From NCBI GenBank assembly GCA_943736015.1, contig OX031058.1, positions 3,549,001 to 3,613,000 of the forward strand: a stretch of 64,000 nt of DNA, in the 5' to 3' direction. The DNA comes from Tridacna crocea. Taxonomy: Eukaryota > Mollusca > Bivalvia > Cardiida > Cardiidae. Of the stretch, positions 53,790-64,000 are shown piece after piece (position 1 is the first letter of the stretch; each line of letters starts with the position of its first letter). A program made the position numbers and the translations under genes. The notes under the pieces were generated by a model that did not search any database, had not been told where the DNA came from, and worked only from the letters and a program-made list of their open reading frames with translations.

Positions 53790-55080
53790 GTTTTAGTTCA
53801 CCTTACCACGAAAAGCTCACGATCAGCTTTTGTGATCGTGCTGTGTCCTTCGTACGTCGTCAGCTTTTACATTGCATACGCCCCTAGAGGTCACATTTTC
53901 CGTCCGATACACAGGAATTTTGGTCAGATTGTCTGTTTTCATTCGAACACGCACAAGTTCTAAAATGAGTCATGTCGGATTAAAAACAAGATCATTAGGT
54001 TAAAATTTACAAAACCTCGCATATACTCTTCAGGCTACCTTTCCTTTAAACATGGTCAGAGTATTTGTCGTGATAAAATCTTGGATAAATTTGAAAATGG
54101 GTCAAGTCAAGTCGGGTCAGAAACTAGGTCAATAATTCAAATCTTTGAAAAGCCTTTTGCACGCTCTAGAGGCCATATATTAAGTACAATAATTATGAAA
54201 CTAGGTCAGAATCTTTGTGTTGATGATATATCATACGTGTTCGGGAATGGGTCACGTCAGGTGAAAAAACAAGGTCACTAGATCAAGCTTTAGAAGAAAA
54301 AAAACTTTTGTCAACACTGGATATCACATTTTTGTCATAATACTCTTGAAAGTTGGTAAGAGTATTTGTTCTGCTTCTGATTATATCTCGGACGAGTTCG
54401 AAAAAAGGGTCATGTTGGGTCAAAAATTAGGTCAATGGGTCAAATCTTTGAAAACATTATGTGCATCCAAGAGGTCACATTTTTTTGTACAACACTCTTG
54501 AAAATTGGTCATGAATTTTGTCTTGACGGTATATTGAATGAAAATGGGTTATGTGGGGTGAATACGTAGGTCACTTGGTCAAATCTTAGATAAACCTTAT
54601 GCACACTTTAGTTGCCATATATTCATTACAATACCTTTGAAATTTGGTCAGGATGGTTTCGTGTTGATATCTTGGAATAGTGTGAAGATTCGTCAAATCG
54701 GGTAAAAAACTAGGTTACTAATTCAAATCTTTGATGCGCCTTGTGTACGTTCTAGTGGCCACATTTTCAAACCGAAAATCTTGGAACTTGGTGAGAATAT
54801 TTTCTTGATCATAGACTAATAGAAAATAAGTCCTGTTGGATCAAAAACTAGGTCTCTAAGTCTCTGAATAACCTTCTGTACACACTACAGGCCACATATC
54901 TCTCAAATGCTCATGCAAGATGGCCAGATTCTTTGTCTGGATGATTTCTACAATTCTGAAAATAGGCAATATTGGGCTTAAAGTAGGTTACTGAGACTAA
55001 TTCTAGAAAAAGCTTGCATACACTCTAGATGCCTCATTTAAAGTCCAATTACTATGAAAATGACAATACTTTGAAATGGA
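53790..55080 (+). repeat. Pearl-like element P3, about 145-bp tandem units
   Basis: Units carry AACTAGGTCACTAGGTCAAA, CTTTGAAAAACCTTGTGCAC and CTCTAGAGGCCACAT-type blocks, marked by AGGTC at 54126, 54272, 54429, 54568, 54712 and about 54850. A GTACGTCGTCAGC tract precedes them. No clear terminal repeats are seen. Confidence 0.65.
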
Positions 55081-56561
55081 AAATGATTCAATGCATTATG
55101 AATGTGTGATTTTTATCACTTTATGATATCTTGCAACTGTATGGTTCCTTAGCGATTCTTTGGCCTACTTTTACAAATTTGTACTTATGTCAAGAATATT
55201 CAATAAGCACTGTATGAGAAGACAATTTTACTTTATTAGCTGATAGCCAAGGTAAAGATCAGATGCACAGAACGTGAATTCTGGGCCAACTCCACCCACT
55301 TGTGTAGTCATAGAATACATACCACGAGTCCCCGCACTGCGGTTATGATATTTGGCCCCCATTCTATCATGTACATACCAAACAAATCTAGCAAGACTAT
55401 GTAATGGTTATTTTATGAACACAGACATATCTCTAATAATGAGTTCCATATGGAATAAAACGACGAACCGAGTTCGTGAGGATGTTCGGTTTAAGTCTCG
55501 TGCAGCATATATCTACTTCATCTTACACACTTTGCAGGCGATATTTCTACAACCCATTGTATTCTTTGGCCCCCATAAATAGATCAACTGCACATTGGTT
55601 GTAATATAGCTATGTCAAATGAGAAAAATACAATATATCCTCTACAATGATATATCAAAGTCAACTAGATCAATACAATATTGTCGAGATAGAAATCGTG
55701 AATGTTCAGTTACATAACGTATTAAATAAGATGGACAGGTGCGTCACCAACCCTTTCTGAGCCATGGGCCAAATTAGGAGCTTTTGGACGGCTTAGATTC
55801 AAGATCAGACTGCACGGACGGTGCAGTCTGATCTTGAAGCTATACCGGCCATAGTTCATTCAATCCATTAAGATATAAATCTCTCAAGTTTTAGTGGATA
55901 AGAGTGTACACTGTGCTGTCAAGTCAGTTCGATGCAATGTATTTGACGCTAAAGGAGCGTCAGGGTGCCAGGTCACTCTCTTGCACTCCGGATCATTACA
56001 TTTACCTCTGTAGTGGGCTCAGAAAGTAGCCCGTCATTACGTCATATTTTTGTCACATGACCATAACTCAAAATGGCTACACAAACGCCGGTAAAAGAAA
56101 GACCAATATCGATTGTTTCGTGTGCTGTTCAAACAGCATGGGACCAATCAGACTTAGTGATGGGAAACGAACAAAAGAGGGATTCTCTGAAAAGCCTAAG
56201 TATCTTTAAAGGACGATAACTTGATTTTTAATCGTACAAACTTAGATCCAGCGGTGTGTCAAATCAGCTGTCATCATTCATGGGCGCAGCCATTTTTGTT
56301 AAAATCGGCGTAAGATTCTGAAAAGTGAAGAGGCTCGAGAAAATTAGTTCTATTTTATACAGGTAAATTCATCAGTTTGAACGCACCTATAATGTATCCA
56401 GAATCATATGTCCTTTGTCTAACTTACAATTTTACATACGAAACAGCTAAACAGTAACAAAACATCTTTTCCTCGGTTTGACAAGATTCTTGTCATTTAG
56501 CCCATCGCAGAGATGTATGTGAGGTAACGAACGACAACTCTGCTCGGAGATTGGTGCCAGG
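55081..56561. mobile_element. Family pB-C hairpin (55785-55852), otherwise unassigned
   Basis: GATTCAAGATCAGACTGCAC faces GTGCAGTCTGATCTTGAAGC around loop GGACG. A weak pB-C remnant lies near 55250. No gene is recognised elsewhere. Confidence 0.5.
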
Positions 56562-57649
56562 TATTTGAGTCAAAATCAAATTTTGCCACATTTTGGATCT
56601 TCAAAATCAGAATTTTTGAACCTAGTAAATGGTCCTAATTTTTCTTTTCTCATATGATTTAAACCTTCTAATTGCTGAATCAATACAAATTGACCCTTAA
56701 TTCCCCTTAAAATCAGATAAAATATCCTGGCTAAGAAGAGTATCAATGGCAAGTTCCATGATGTAACATTTTGTACTTATGTTTTATATACGTAACTTTT
56801 TGAAAGAAAGCGAAAAAGAACCCTTTGTCTGCTAGGGACATTTTCCATCTTTTCAATGAAAAGAATTAAAATTAAAAGTTTAAACTTGAAATCCATTTAA
56901 CAGGAATGTACCCAACCGTTGCCAAAAAACAGGATTCTATTGACTTAAAATTTTCTGTTTTGTACATTTGGGGATAAATTCACTTGCTACAATGTGTTCT
57001 AAACTTGGGGCTGAATTTTAAGTTTTCTTTTGATATTTTAATATGTTAAAAAATGTCTTGCTCATCAAAATATTTCATGTTGAGTGGCATGTTACATGAA
57101 GGATTTTGTGTTACATAATTGATACATTTTGTTACGGGACAGAAAAGTAAACAATATATTCCATAGTTTTGAACTTATTTACTGTGGAAACAAATATAAG
57201 AATCTTGACAGCTACAATACAATATCAAAGGGAATATGAACAATGGATATAAGAATCACTACAGTCCCTAATTTTGAATATTTGTTCTTTAATGTAGATG
57301 TTTGTTACACGAAGGACTGGTCTTGTTACATGACAGAAAGTAAAGCAGCAAATTAGAGGCCAAATTTACAATAAACATTAAAATACCTGAAGATGGAACT
57401 ATTTCAAACTTTTACCATTTGGGACTTGACACTATATTCAAAATGGAAATTTTTATACGTTTTTGAAGTAGGAAATTGCAGTTGTTACAGCTAGGATTAA
57501 AAGTTGTTACATCAAAGAAATAAAGTTGCAATCAAAAGTGACAGCAATTATTTTTTTTTCCCTCAAAAAGCACTCACTTTTTCAAATCTACATGTGAAAT
57601 AGCTTTTTGAACACACCCAGTGTTGATTCATAAAACCTGTTTTGGGAGA

Positions 57650-57895
57650 TAAGCAAAGGGGCGTTCCTACAATTCCAGAAAGTGCTGTCTCGAATCAGCC
57701 TGCACAGTTCGTGAGAGCTAATCTGAAACAACACTTTCCGTTTTACGTAATTTTCTGTTTTGCGCACGTCTACTGTTGCGCAAAATCTAATGTAAAACAC
57801 TGTCTCGGATTAGCCTGCGCAGACTGCGCAGGCTGATCCGAGATGACAATTTTTCCAAATGTCCGAATGTCCATTTTTGCGTGTGCTATATGTTT
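57650..57895 (+). mobile_element. Family E MITE inside the 4.7-kb element
   Basis: Two hairpins, the second perfect (CTCGGATTAGCCTGCGCAG facing CTGCGCAGGCTGATCCGAG). Ends are decayed (GATAAGCAAAGGGGCGTTC; GCGTGTGCTAT). Confidence 0.75.
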
Positions 57896-58362
57896 GTTTT
57901 GTCTCTTAACTTTGATAATGTAAAAAAGTGACAATTTCCATGTCATACTTTCACTTATAGTATGAAAATCTTCACCTTTGTTGGAAGTTAAGGTACAAAA
58001 TGAGCATGTTGACCCCCTTTGAGATATAGTATAATATCATCAAATTAGTTGGCCACTAATGAGTATCATTTGAAAAACATGTGAAGAAGTGAAATTGAAG
58101 TTAGGGTAACTGCTCCTTTCCCACTTTGTTTCTGAAACAAAAGTAATTTTAAACTTTTCTGAATTGGTAGAAAACGACAAAATTTTAAAGAATGAAATTA
58201 TAAGTGAAGCAAATGTTTCTCATGGAGAAAACAAAACATTGAGCGCTGGAAGAACAGGAAAATGGCTCGATACCAGTATTTCTCCTTTTCATAATAATGT
58301 GTTCAAACATCTTGTTTCAGCAATAACAAATGTGGTCTGTACTGGGAAAAATGAGTTCTTAG

Positions 58363-58545
58363 CTGTGTGGTGTCCGTGGTTGTAAGGTAGAGCGTCTGCC
58401 TCATAACCATAAGGTCCTGAGTTGGAGCAGGTGTCAACTTTGGGATTTTTCATTAGCCCACACCTTCGGCACGAGTGTACTAGACAGTGTAGATCGCAGG
58501 AAGCAGAATAGAGAGAACTTGTTTTTCAATTATTCAAAATGAATT
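58363..58545 (+). mobile_element. SINE family S2, copy 3
   Basis: GTGTCCGTGGTTGTAAGGTA head, TTTGGGATTTTTCATTAGCC body, GGAAGCAGAATAGAGAGAAC end; most of the B box is deleted (GAGTTGGAGCAGG). Confidence 0.75.
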
Positions 58546-58548
58546 TGT

Positions 58549-58646
58549 TTAACCCTTTACCACACAATCCCGACTTTTAACACCCCGTGAAAGAAGCCAT
58601 TTCAAAACATTGTGGGAAAAGGAGAAAATGCTGCCAATAGCATTAA
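58549..58646 (-). mobile_element. Family pB-A MITE, left half only
   Basis: TTAACCCTTTACCACACAAT to GGAGAAAATGCTGCCAATAG; the second arm and right half are absent. It abuts the SINE tail. Confidence 0.7.
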
Positions 58647-59099
58647 CAGTTCGGAATAGAAACTGATACTAATTTTCTATACTTCTTCCAAGACACCATC
58701 AATCATTAATTTGGCTTATTCTCTGTCCACTTCACATTGTTTTTTACTACAATATGTTCTGGGTTGTTCCACATTTTTTCTATTCTTTTCTTCAACCAGT
58801 AAAGAAATCATTTTGCCAATTAATCTCATTTAACTTCATCTGCAAATCAAATTTCCATTTTTTTGTTTTCCTTTGCAACTGCTACCACGTGACTTTATCA
58901 TTTTCATAACTTGGGACCTTTATGAATTTATTGCCATTGCAAGACATTATCAATACAAAAAGTTTCTACGTGCAGAGTTGTAAACCCTATTCTTAATTAT
59001 TTCTCCTTCTGAGTATTCTAGACCAGTCTACCTTAAGGAACAGTTCTGTGTTTTGATATAATTCTCAAAGACAGGTATCTTTTTGCCACTTTCTGCCAT

Positions 59100-59540
59100 C
59101 ACACAATCTAAAATGGCCTTAATCTGACGAAGGAAGAGTTATTTGTCATTTCTTTATTCAAGAAATTGAAAAAAAACAATCTTGCTTTATTTCTCGCCTG
59201 GCCTCTATATATTTCATTCTGATTTGTTTGATTACTAAATTTGTCACGAAAACAAGCTCTGTTAGTGCTGGTCTTGAAAAAATGTATCACATCCTTCTTT
59301 CCTTTGATCTGATGATTATTCTTCTGTAACAAGTTTTCTCTTTTTCCTATACATCTCTGCCTTTTTTATTTAAATTTCATCGGTTTCAGGTCACAGTAGC
59401 ATTTCGCTCTTAAACTGACTTATCTTTTCATCTATTGCTGCTTTTGTTGGCTTTCCTTTTTTTCCTTTTGGTAAGTCTGGTTTTGTTGGCATGGTGCGGT
59501 CCTCGTTTGCTTCTTCTTGACTTTGCTTTCTAACCTGTTG
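59100..59540 (-). pseudogene. Eroded coding remnant, possibly transposon-derived
   Basis: On the minus strand, lysine-rich stretches are open: one of about 74 codons (59108-59332) with IYRGQARNKARLFFFN, and one upstream with KGKPTKAAIDEKISQF, separated by stops. Composition recalls basic N-terminal regions of some invertebrate transposon proteins, but I recognise no domain. Within the 4.7-kb candidate element this would fit a dead autonomous copy. Low certainty. Confidence 0.25.
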
Positions 59541-61648
59541 TTTCCTTTATATGTCTCTTTTCCCTTTTAATCATAAATTGATACTTTTCCTTTTCCATTC
59601 AATATTGCCCCCTCTCATATTTTTCTTTACCTACAGGCATTTATGTCACCTTGCATCACTTGCATCTGACCTCTTGCAAAAATGTTCGCTGTCTCTCAGC
59701 ATTTGCCATAGGCATTCCTGAAAGCAAAGAACTGTATTTCACAAAGGGGTTTCACACTTTTTTTCTAACTTTCTCTAAATGTTTATTCTGTGACTGACTA
59801 TAATTTGATTTTGAATCTAGGGCGTATGGGAACCTTGTTTGCTAGATATAAGAGAAAGTGACTCATTACTCATGAAAAAACAGCTACTCCTTTTTTCACA
59901 ATGTTATCATCTTTTTAGAATCAGTGCACTCATTCCGTTTTGCAGCAGGCCTTTATATTCTCTTTCCTTGCCTCGGAAATCATTATCTCGTGAAGTTGGA
60001 AGGATGGAAAACATTGTGGAAATAAGAGAAAATACTGAGGGCAATACCAAACAGGGCTTATCTTATAAAGAGTTTCTTTGTGGGGTAAATCTGAAAAACC
60101 TTATCAATCTAACAGTTTCCTGTCATGTAACAAAGATCATCCATTATGCAACTGTTACATTTCATTTGTAACTGAAGACACACTTAAAGCAATGTTTTGG
60201 CTGACGAGCCTACGATAACTGATGTTATATTGTGGTTTAACAATACTAACACTAAGCTTTTTGGTTTCTTTTTGGACTTTCCCTGTACATATTCAATGAT
60301 TTTAATTTGTATACTCCTTCGTGTAACAGCACATCCTTAGAAATACACAATTACCATATAAACCATTACACTGCACTTATCATGTGATCTGTGTTAAGAA
60401 CTAGTTTTTCTGTAATAAAGACATACATATGAAGGTTAAATTTCCCTTTTGTTTTAGAAATGAAAAGCTTCAACGAGCTGTTTTTCCTTGATGTAACAAA
60501 ATCATTCCATTCTGTAACATAAAAACGTGTTACAGTACTGAGTGTTACATCATGGATGTATTTGATCTCTTTTGGTATTTATGACACCATCATGCCATAA
60601 ACCTTTCAAGAAAGACTATTTTCGCCTTGATCATTCATTTACACAGCAGCTCAATGATTTGCATCAACCTGTAAATGCAGCTTAATGGTATACATAATGT
60701 TACATCAAAGAATATTAAAAAATATACGGGCTTACCTTGATTTTTGTCAATTCAATATCTGTATTTAAAATTAATGCGGCTAAGAGTAACTGTCCGTCAT
60801 GTTGCTCCCTGAATGCTGTGCTTCCAAGGGTAAGTCACTCTAAAATGATTTGATTCCTGTAAAAGCTTGAATTATCTAATTCTGCATTTTTGTTACATAA
60901 AGGAGTTGAGTGTTAGGTACAGAATGTAAACAGATTTATTTGTATTTCAAGATAAATGTAACCATTGTCTGATATGTGGTATGTTATGTATAAAGGTGGA
61001 ATAATTTAAAGATACAGTTATTATAGCTATACATACAGAGAAAAACTTTAAAAAATCCCACATAACGTTTAATTTTCAAAATTGGGACATGACAAAAAGG
61101 TACTTTTGGACAATTAATCGGTTCATTTGTCATAGTTAACGGACTAGTAGGCATTTGATATTTCCCACATACATAGAACCAATCCTGAAGTTTCATACCA
61201 AAGATACTTTAAACTGGAGTAATCACTAGCAATTGAGAAATTGTGCACGGACAGAAAATGTGGCAAAATTTGATTCTGACTCATTTACATGCGATAAATA
61301 ATTTATTCGATTTGACACTTCCGCACCATGACGTCATTTTGGTGTGGCTCTTTAACTGACGAAAATAATCATAATAACAGTAGTCTAATTTGAAATATAG
61401 ATTTGTTCACATTTTAAACGTAGAAGATTATTAATTAACTTTTACGTAAGCACAATTTCACACCTGAAACAATTTGTACTATTAATAGTAAAACTTGGCA
61501 TGGTAGAATAGGTGGGCCTATTTTTGTTTACAAAGTGGCGATCTGCGGTTATAAATGGAATGTAGCCAGGATCGGTTTGTGCGTGTGAAAGAGAGTGACA
61601 ATTAACAGTAAAAACTATAAAAGAAAGATAGGGGTGAGCAATGCTGTC

Positions 61649-61875
61649 TTAACCCTTTACCCCATAAGAAATTTCTATGGTATCTCTAATTGACCCTAAA
61701 AACAGCAAGGGTGACGCTATTTCTTATGTGTATATGACACCTTTTGATAGCATAGAAAACATTGTGGCAAAAGGTGAAATTGCTCGTCACGAGCAATTTC
61801 ACCTTTTGCCACAATGTTTCCAAAGGCTCCTACAAGCAATGCGTAAAAATGAGTATCTATGGAGTAAAGGGTTAA
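61649..61875 (+). mobile_element. Family pB-B MITE, copy 2
   Basis: TTAACCCTTTACCCCATAAG to GGAGTAAAGGGTTAA, with a perfect core: ACATTGTGGCAAAAGGTGAA pairs with TTCACCTTTTGCCACAATGT around GCTCGTCACGAGC. Confidence 0.9.
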
Positions 61876-62090
61876 AAAAGGGCCTCTGCAAGTCATCCAC
61901 ATATGTCAGCCTGCTTATTCCACATAGGCTGAACTTGGTCGACATTAACTGCTATTGTTCAATTAACTGCATGCCAGTCTTCATGATACCAAATTGTATT
62001 TTATGAATTCATAATTGTATGATGACTCGAAAGGTATGAAGCATCACCGAGATGCAATAACCAGCTATTGGCAGAGCATACGTTAAATAG
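61876..62090 (+). mobile_element. Family D MITE, left end interrupted by pB-B
   Basis: AAGGGCCTCTGCAAGTC, a decayed hairpin (ATATGTCAGCCTGC facing AGGCTGAACTTGG) and D interior run to CGAGATGCAATAACCAGC. The piece left of pB-B (GAGCAATGCTGTC) may be the missing D end. Confidence 0.6.
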
Positions 62091-62129
62091 GTTTTGTTTT
62101 ATGCTATATTTTATTGATTTCGCAACGCA

Positions 62130-62210
62130 TATCGTCGGTTTACTTCAAAAACCTCGTAACTACAGCTTGACAAGGTGTAGTTACGAGATTTTTGAAATAA
62201 ACCGACGATA
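62130..62210. mobile_element. Family F foldback, copy 3
   Basis: TATCGTCGGTTTACTTCAAA pairs with TTTGAAATAAACCGACGATA, with an inner stem GTAACTACAGCTTG / CAAGGTGTAGTTAC. Confidence 0.8.
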
Positions 62211-62919
62211 AAATTATGTGTCTTTGTTACAAATATCGTTTGTTTGCAAATGACCCAAGACTGTGCTATGTGGCCAAGGCCACTAATTCAAATGAAATGT
62301 TTATTCCACTGTTGACACAGGGCTTTTTACTCACATCCTGGTGTGATTCTTTGTATGGTTTCCTAGAGGTAATCATCGAGGGAGAGGGGGTGAAAAACAC
62401 AAGTTTAAAATTGTTCATTATTAAAATTTGTGCAGATGCATGTACTTATATTCTATTGTCGCCTTGGCATTTGAAAACAAAGAACCATGCACCTGTGTAC
62501 TTTAACTACTTCAAACGTTATTGCGTCTGCACTATTTTTTGTTACAGCAATGCTACAAAAAAAAACCAGACATTCCTAGAAATACGCGTGTACCAAATGA
62601 TATTTTTGTGTGTTATTTCATTTGTTTGAAGCGGCAATGAGATAGTTTAGAGTACCGTTACATTATCGTAGATGTCAGGGTAAACAAGTTTTACATAGGT
62701 TTTTCGCAGCCGTTGCACTTGCCACACATTAATCATGGCAATGATAGTGTCGACACATCTAAAGGTAAATTCCCTTCACTAGATGAAAAAAGATCAGGGT
62801 AATATCGCAAATAAAACAAGTAGCTACGCACTTTCATCGATATTTTCCATCTGTAGACCAGCTAACCCTACAGAAAAACAAAATCGACAATTCAGCGAAA
62901 ACAGAAAATGTTTTCCTTT
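62211..62919. other. No supported gene
   Basis: A 137-codon frame (62216-62629) starts at the edge of the family F foldback. It is rich in F, Y, C and I as AT-rich noncoding frames are, and has no domain I recognise. Confidence 0.4.
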
Positions 62920-63154
62920 CATGCTGTCCCAAATGACAAAATCTTAGACTTGTCCAAATTGAAAGCATTTGTAGACGTCAATTTAAATGAGGTTCAAATA
63001 ATGGAATTTGTCTATAAATAGAAAACATTGCGGGAAAAGGAGAAAATGCTGGTTACCAGCATTTTCTCCTTGTCCCACAATGTTTTTTTTTTTTTTTTTT
63101 TAAGACTCCTTCCTCGTGGTCGTTAAACTTTGAGAGTATGTAGTAAAGGGTTAA
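62920..63154 (+). mobile_element. Family pB-A MITE, left end decayed
   Basis: CCCAAATGACAAAATCTTAG to GTAGTAAAGGGTTAA, with core GCTGGTTACCAGC and a T run of about 18 after the second arm. Confidence 0.8.
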
Positions 63155-63359
63155 GTGGTTTAGAAATATGGAGATGTTTTGTAAACATGTAGATGACGTC
63201 AATGCAGTGAGTAAGGAGTTAACCGTTTTTGGTCATATCGATACAAATTGAATTTACCGGTTTATAACATTAAACGACGAATATTAATTCATGCTTTACA
63301 TGGAAATTACTAACCAACCAAATTGCACTTTAACGTTGTAACGGGAAATCATTCCTTCC
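63155..63359. other. No supported feature
   Basis: AT-rich spacer; nothing recognised. Confidence 0.35.
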
Positions 63360-63460
63360 CTCTCTGTAGCTCAGTGGTTATTGTGTTGGTTTTTTGAACC
63401 CCAAAAACGAGGATATTTGTCGGCACGGATTCGAATCCCGCCAGATGCGGTTTGTCTTTC
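63360..63460 (+). mobile_element. tRNA-like SINE head, single copy
   Basis: CTGTAGCTCAGTGGTTATTG (A box) and CGGATTCGAATCCCGCC (B box). The stretch between them is too long and unstructured for a tRNA. Confidence 0.5.
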
Positions 63461-63872
63461 AGCCATGCGTTTGATTCGAACTTTCATGTTCGTAAGATGG
63501 GGGCTCATCAGCCATTGAGCCATTTGTTATCTAATCAATAGACAAACTACCTAATAAGGCTTTCTGTCATCAAGTTGATGAGTTGTAAGAGGGGATGTGT
63601 TACGGGAGATCTCTCCTTCCTTACTGCATAGCTTTCCCGTACCTAACAACTGCGATGGAATCTCTAAAAACGAGAATGCATTTGTTGCGAACTTTCATGT
63701 CCTAAAGAACGTGATGTCTGGTTTTTTTTTTTTTTTGTCTAAATTTTCTAAAAATTAATGAGGTACTCTTAAAAAACACCGTTGAAAGCCCGGTTGAAAG
63801 TTGAAAGTGCGGATATTGAGATTCTTTTCTATAAACCATACATCTGTACACGTTTCCAGTATATCTAACCAT
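63461..63872. other. No supported feature
   Basis: Includes a T run at about 63722-63736. 63600-63690 loosely echoes the tRNA-like head region (CTAAAAACGAGAATGCATTT). Nothing else recognised. Confidence 0.35.
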
Positions 63873-64000
63873 TTAACCCTTTCCAAAACAACAAATTTTG
63901 GACCCTTCCAAACCGAAAGAGTTTGCAGACGGCAATTTTAGATTTGGAAAAAATTGCAGAAAGTTCTCAAAAATTGTGGAAAACACTGTGGGAAAAGGAG
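63873..64000 (+). mobile_element. Family pB-A MITE, cut by the window edge
   Basis: TTAACCCTTTCCAAAACAAC to CACTGTGGGAAAAGGAG; the first core arm ends exactly at the window boundary. Confidence 0.8.

Larger units (their letters stand above)
56562..61288. mobile_element. Possible decayed 4.7-kb element with short inverted ends
   Basis: GAGTCAAAATCAAATTTTGC then CACATTTT at 56568-56596 is matched by the inverted AAAATGTGGCAAAATTTGAT then TCTGACTC at 61255-61282. Inside are many TGTTACAT motifs on both strands, later insertions of E, SINE S2 and pB-A, and eroded coding-like stretches. No target duplication was found, so the boundaries are uncertain. Confidence 0.4.

Noticed and set aside
62216-62629. 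137-codon frame (+)
   Set aside because: AT-driven composition, no domain, and it begins at a foldback edge.
63360-63460. tRNA gene
   Set aside because: A and B boxes are present but too far apart, with no cloverleaf.

Overview
This window looks like AT-rich, repeat-dense nuclear DNA from an animal, most likely a bivalve mollusc. That rests on a TRIM/NHL-type gene tail, tRNA-derived SINEs, elements built like the bivalve 'pearl' elements, and very many miniature inverted-repeat transposons (MITEs). A dreissenid-like bivalve is my guess from the look of the repeats; I could not test it. I see no bacterial operon layout, rRNA, intact tRNA gene, CRISPR array or intact transposase.

Only one convincing protein-coding feature is present: the 3' part of a TRIM2/3-like coiled-coil plus NHL beta-propeller gene (1-1238, + strand), open to the left edge and followed by two AATAAA signals. 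The other 62.7 kb holds no gene I can support. Short open frames there are mostly repeats read as protein.

Repeat families named below. pB-A: about 230 bp, ends TTAA + CYCTTTACCA, with a near-perfect palindromic core centred on GCTGGTAACCAGC; about 30 copies or fragments. pB-B: same ends, core GCTCGTCACGAGC; 2 copies. pB-C: TTAA ends and a hairpin of GACAGTGTAGATC type; about 18 copies. D: ends GCTCTGTGAAAAGGGGGCTT, core hairpin AGCCTGCGCAGTCC; about 15 copies. E: ends GCAACACGCGAAAAGGGGCA, two hairpins with the same inner core as D. F: short foldback with CGTCGGTTTACTTC. G: 195-bp MITE with ends AGAGCTCCAGATA. MU: Mutator-like MITE with ends CATCTTCGC and 9-bp target duplications; 3 copies. 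Q: element with ends CCGTTGTCTGCGC. P1-P3: pearl-like elements with tandem 145-165 bp units. S1-S4: tRNA-derived SINE families.

Layout: 0-1.4 kb gene tail; 1.4-8 kb mixed MITEs, a GCTAGC minisatellite and a CT tract; 8.2-10.4 kb a recent tandem duplication; 11-18 kb MITEs, a C-rich tract and a minisatellite; 18.2-23.5 kb a palindrome and minisatellite complex with CRE- and YY1-like motifs; 20-25 kb MITEs nested in MITEs; 25.0-27.4 kb a long-inverted-repeat element enclosing P1; 27.5-27.9 kb a foldback with minisatellite arms; 30-40 kb SINEs and MITEs; 36.7 and 41.1 kb two inverted GAAAC-type arrays; 41.5-43.0 kb P2; 43-51 kb MITEs; 53.8-55.1 kb P3; 56.6-61.3 kb a possible decayed 4.7-kb element; 61.6-64 kb MITEs, the last cut by the window edge.

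The elements act on one another: pB-A copies sit repeatedly in the same TTAA inside the end of family D, a SINE sits in D, a MU element sits in the end of Q, and a 95-bp palindrome sits in pB-A. Families pB-C, D and E, with different ends, share one hairpin core whose stem differences are paired.
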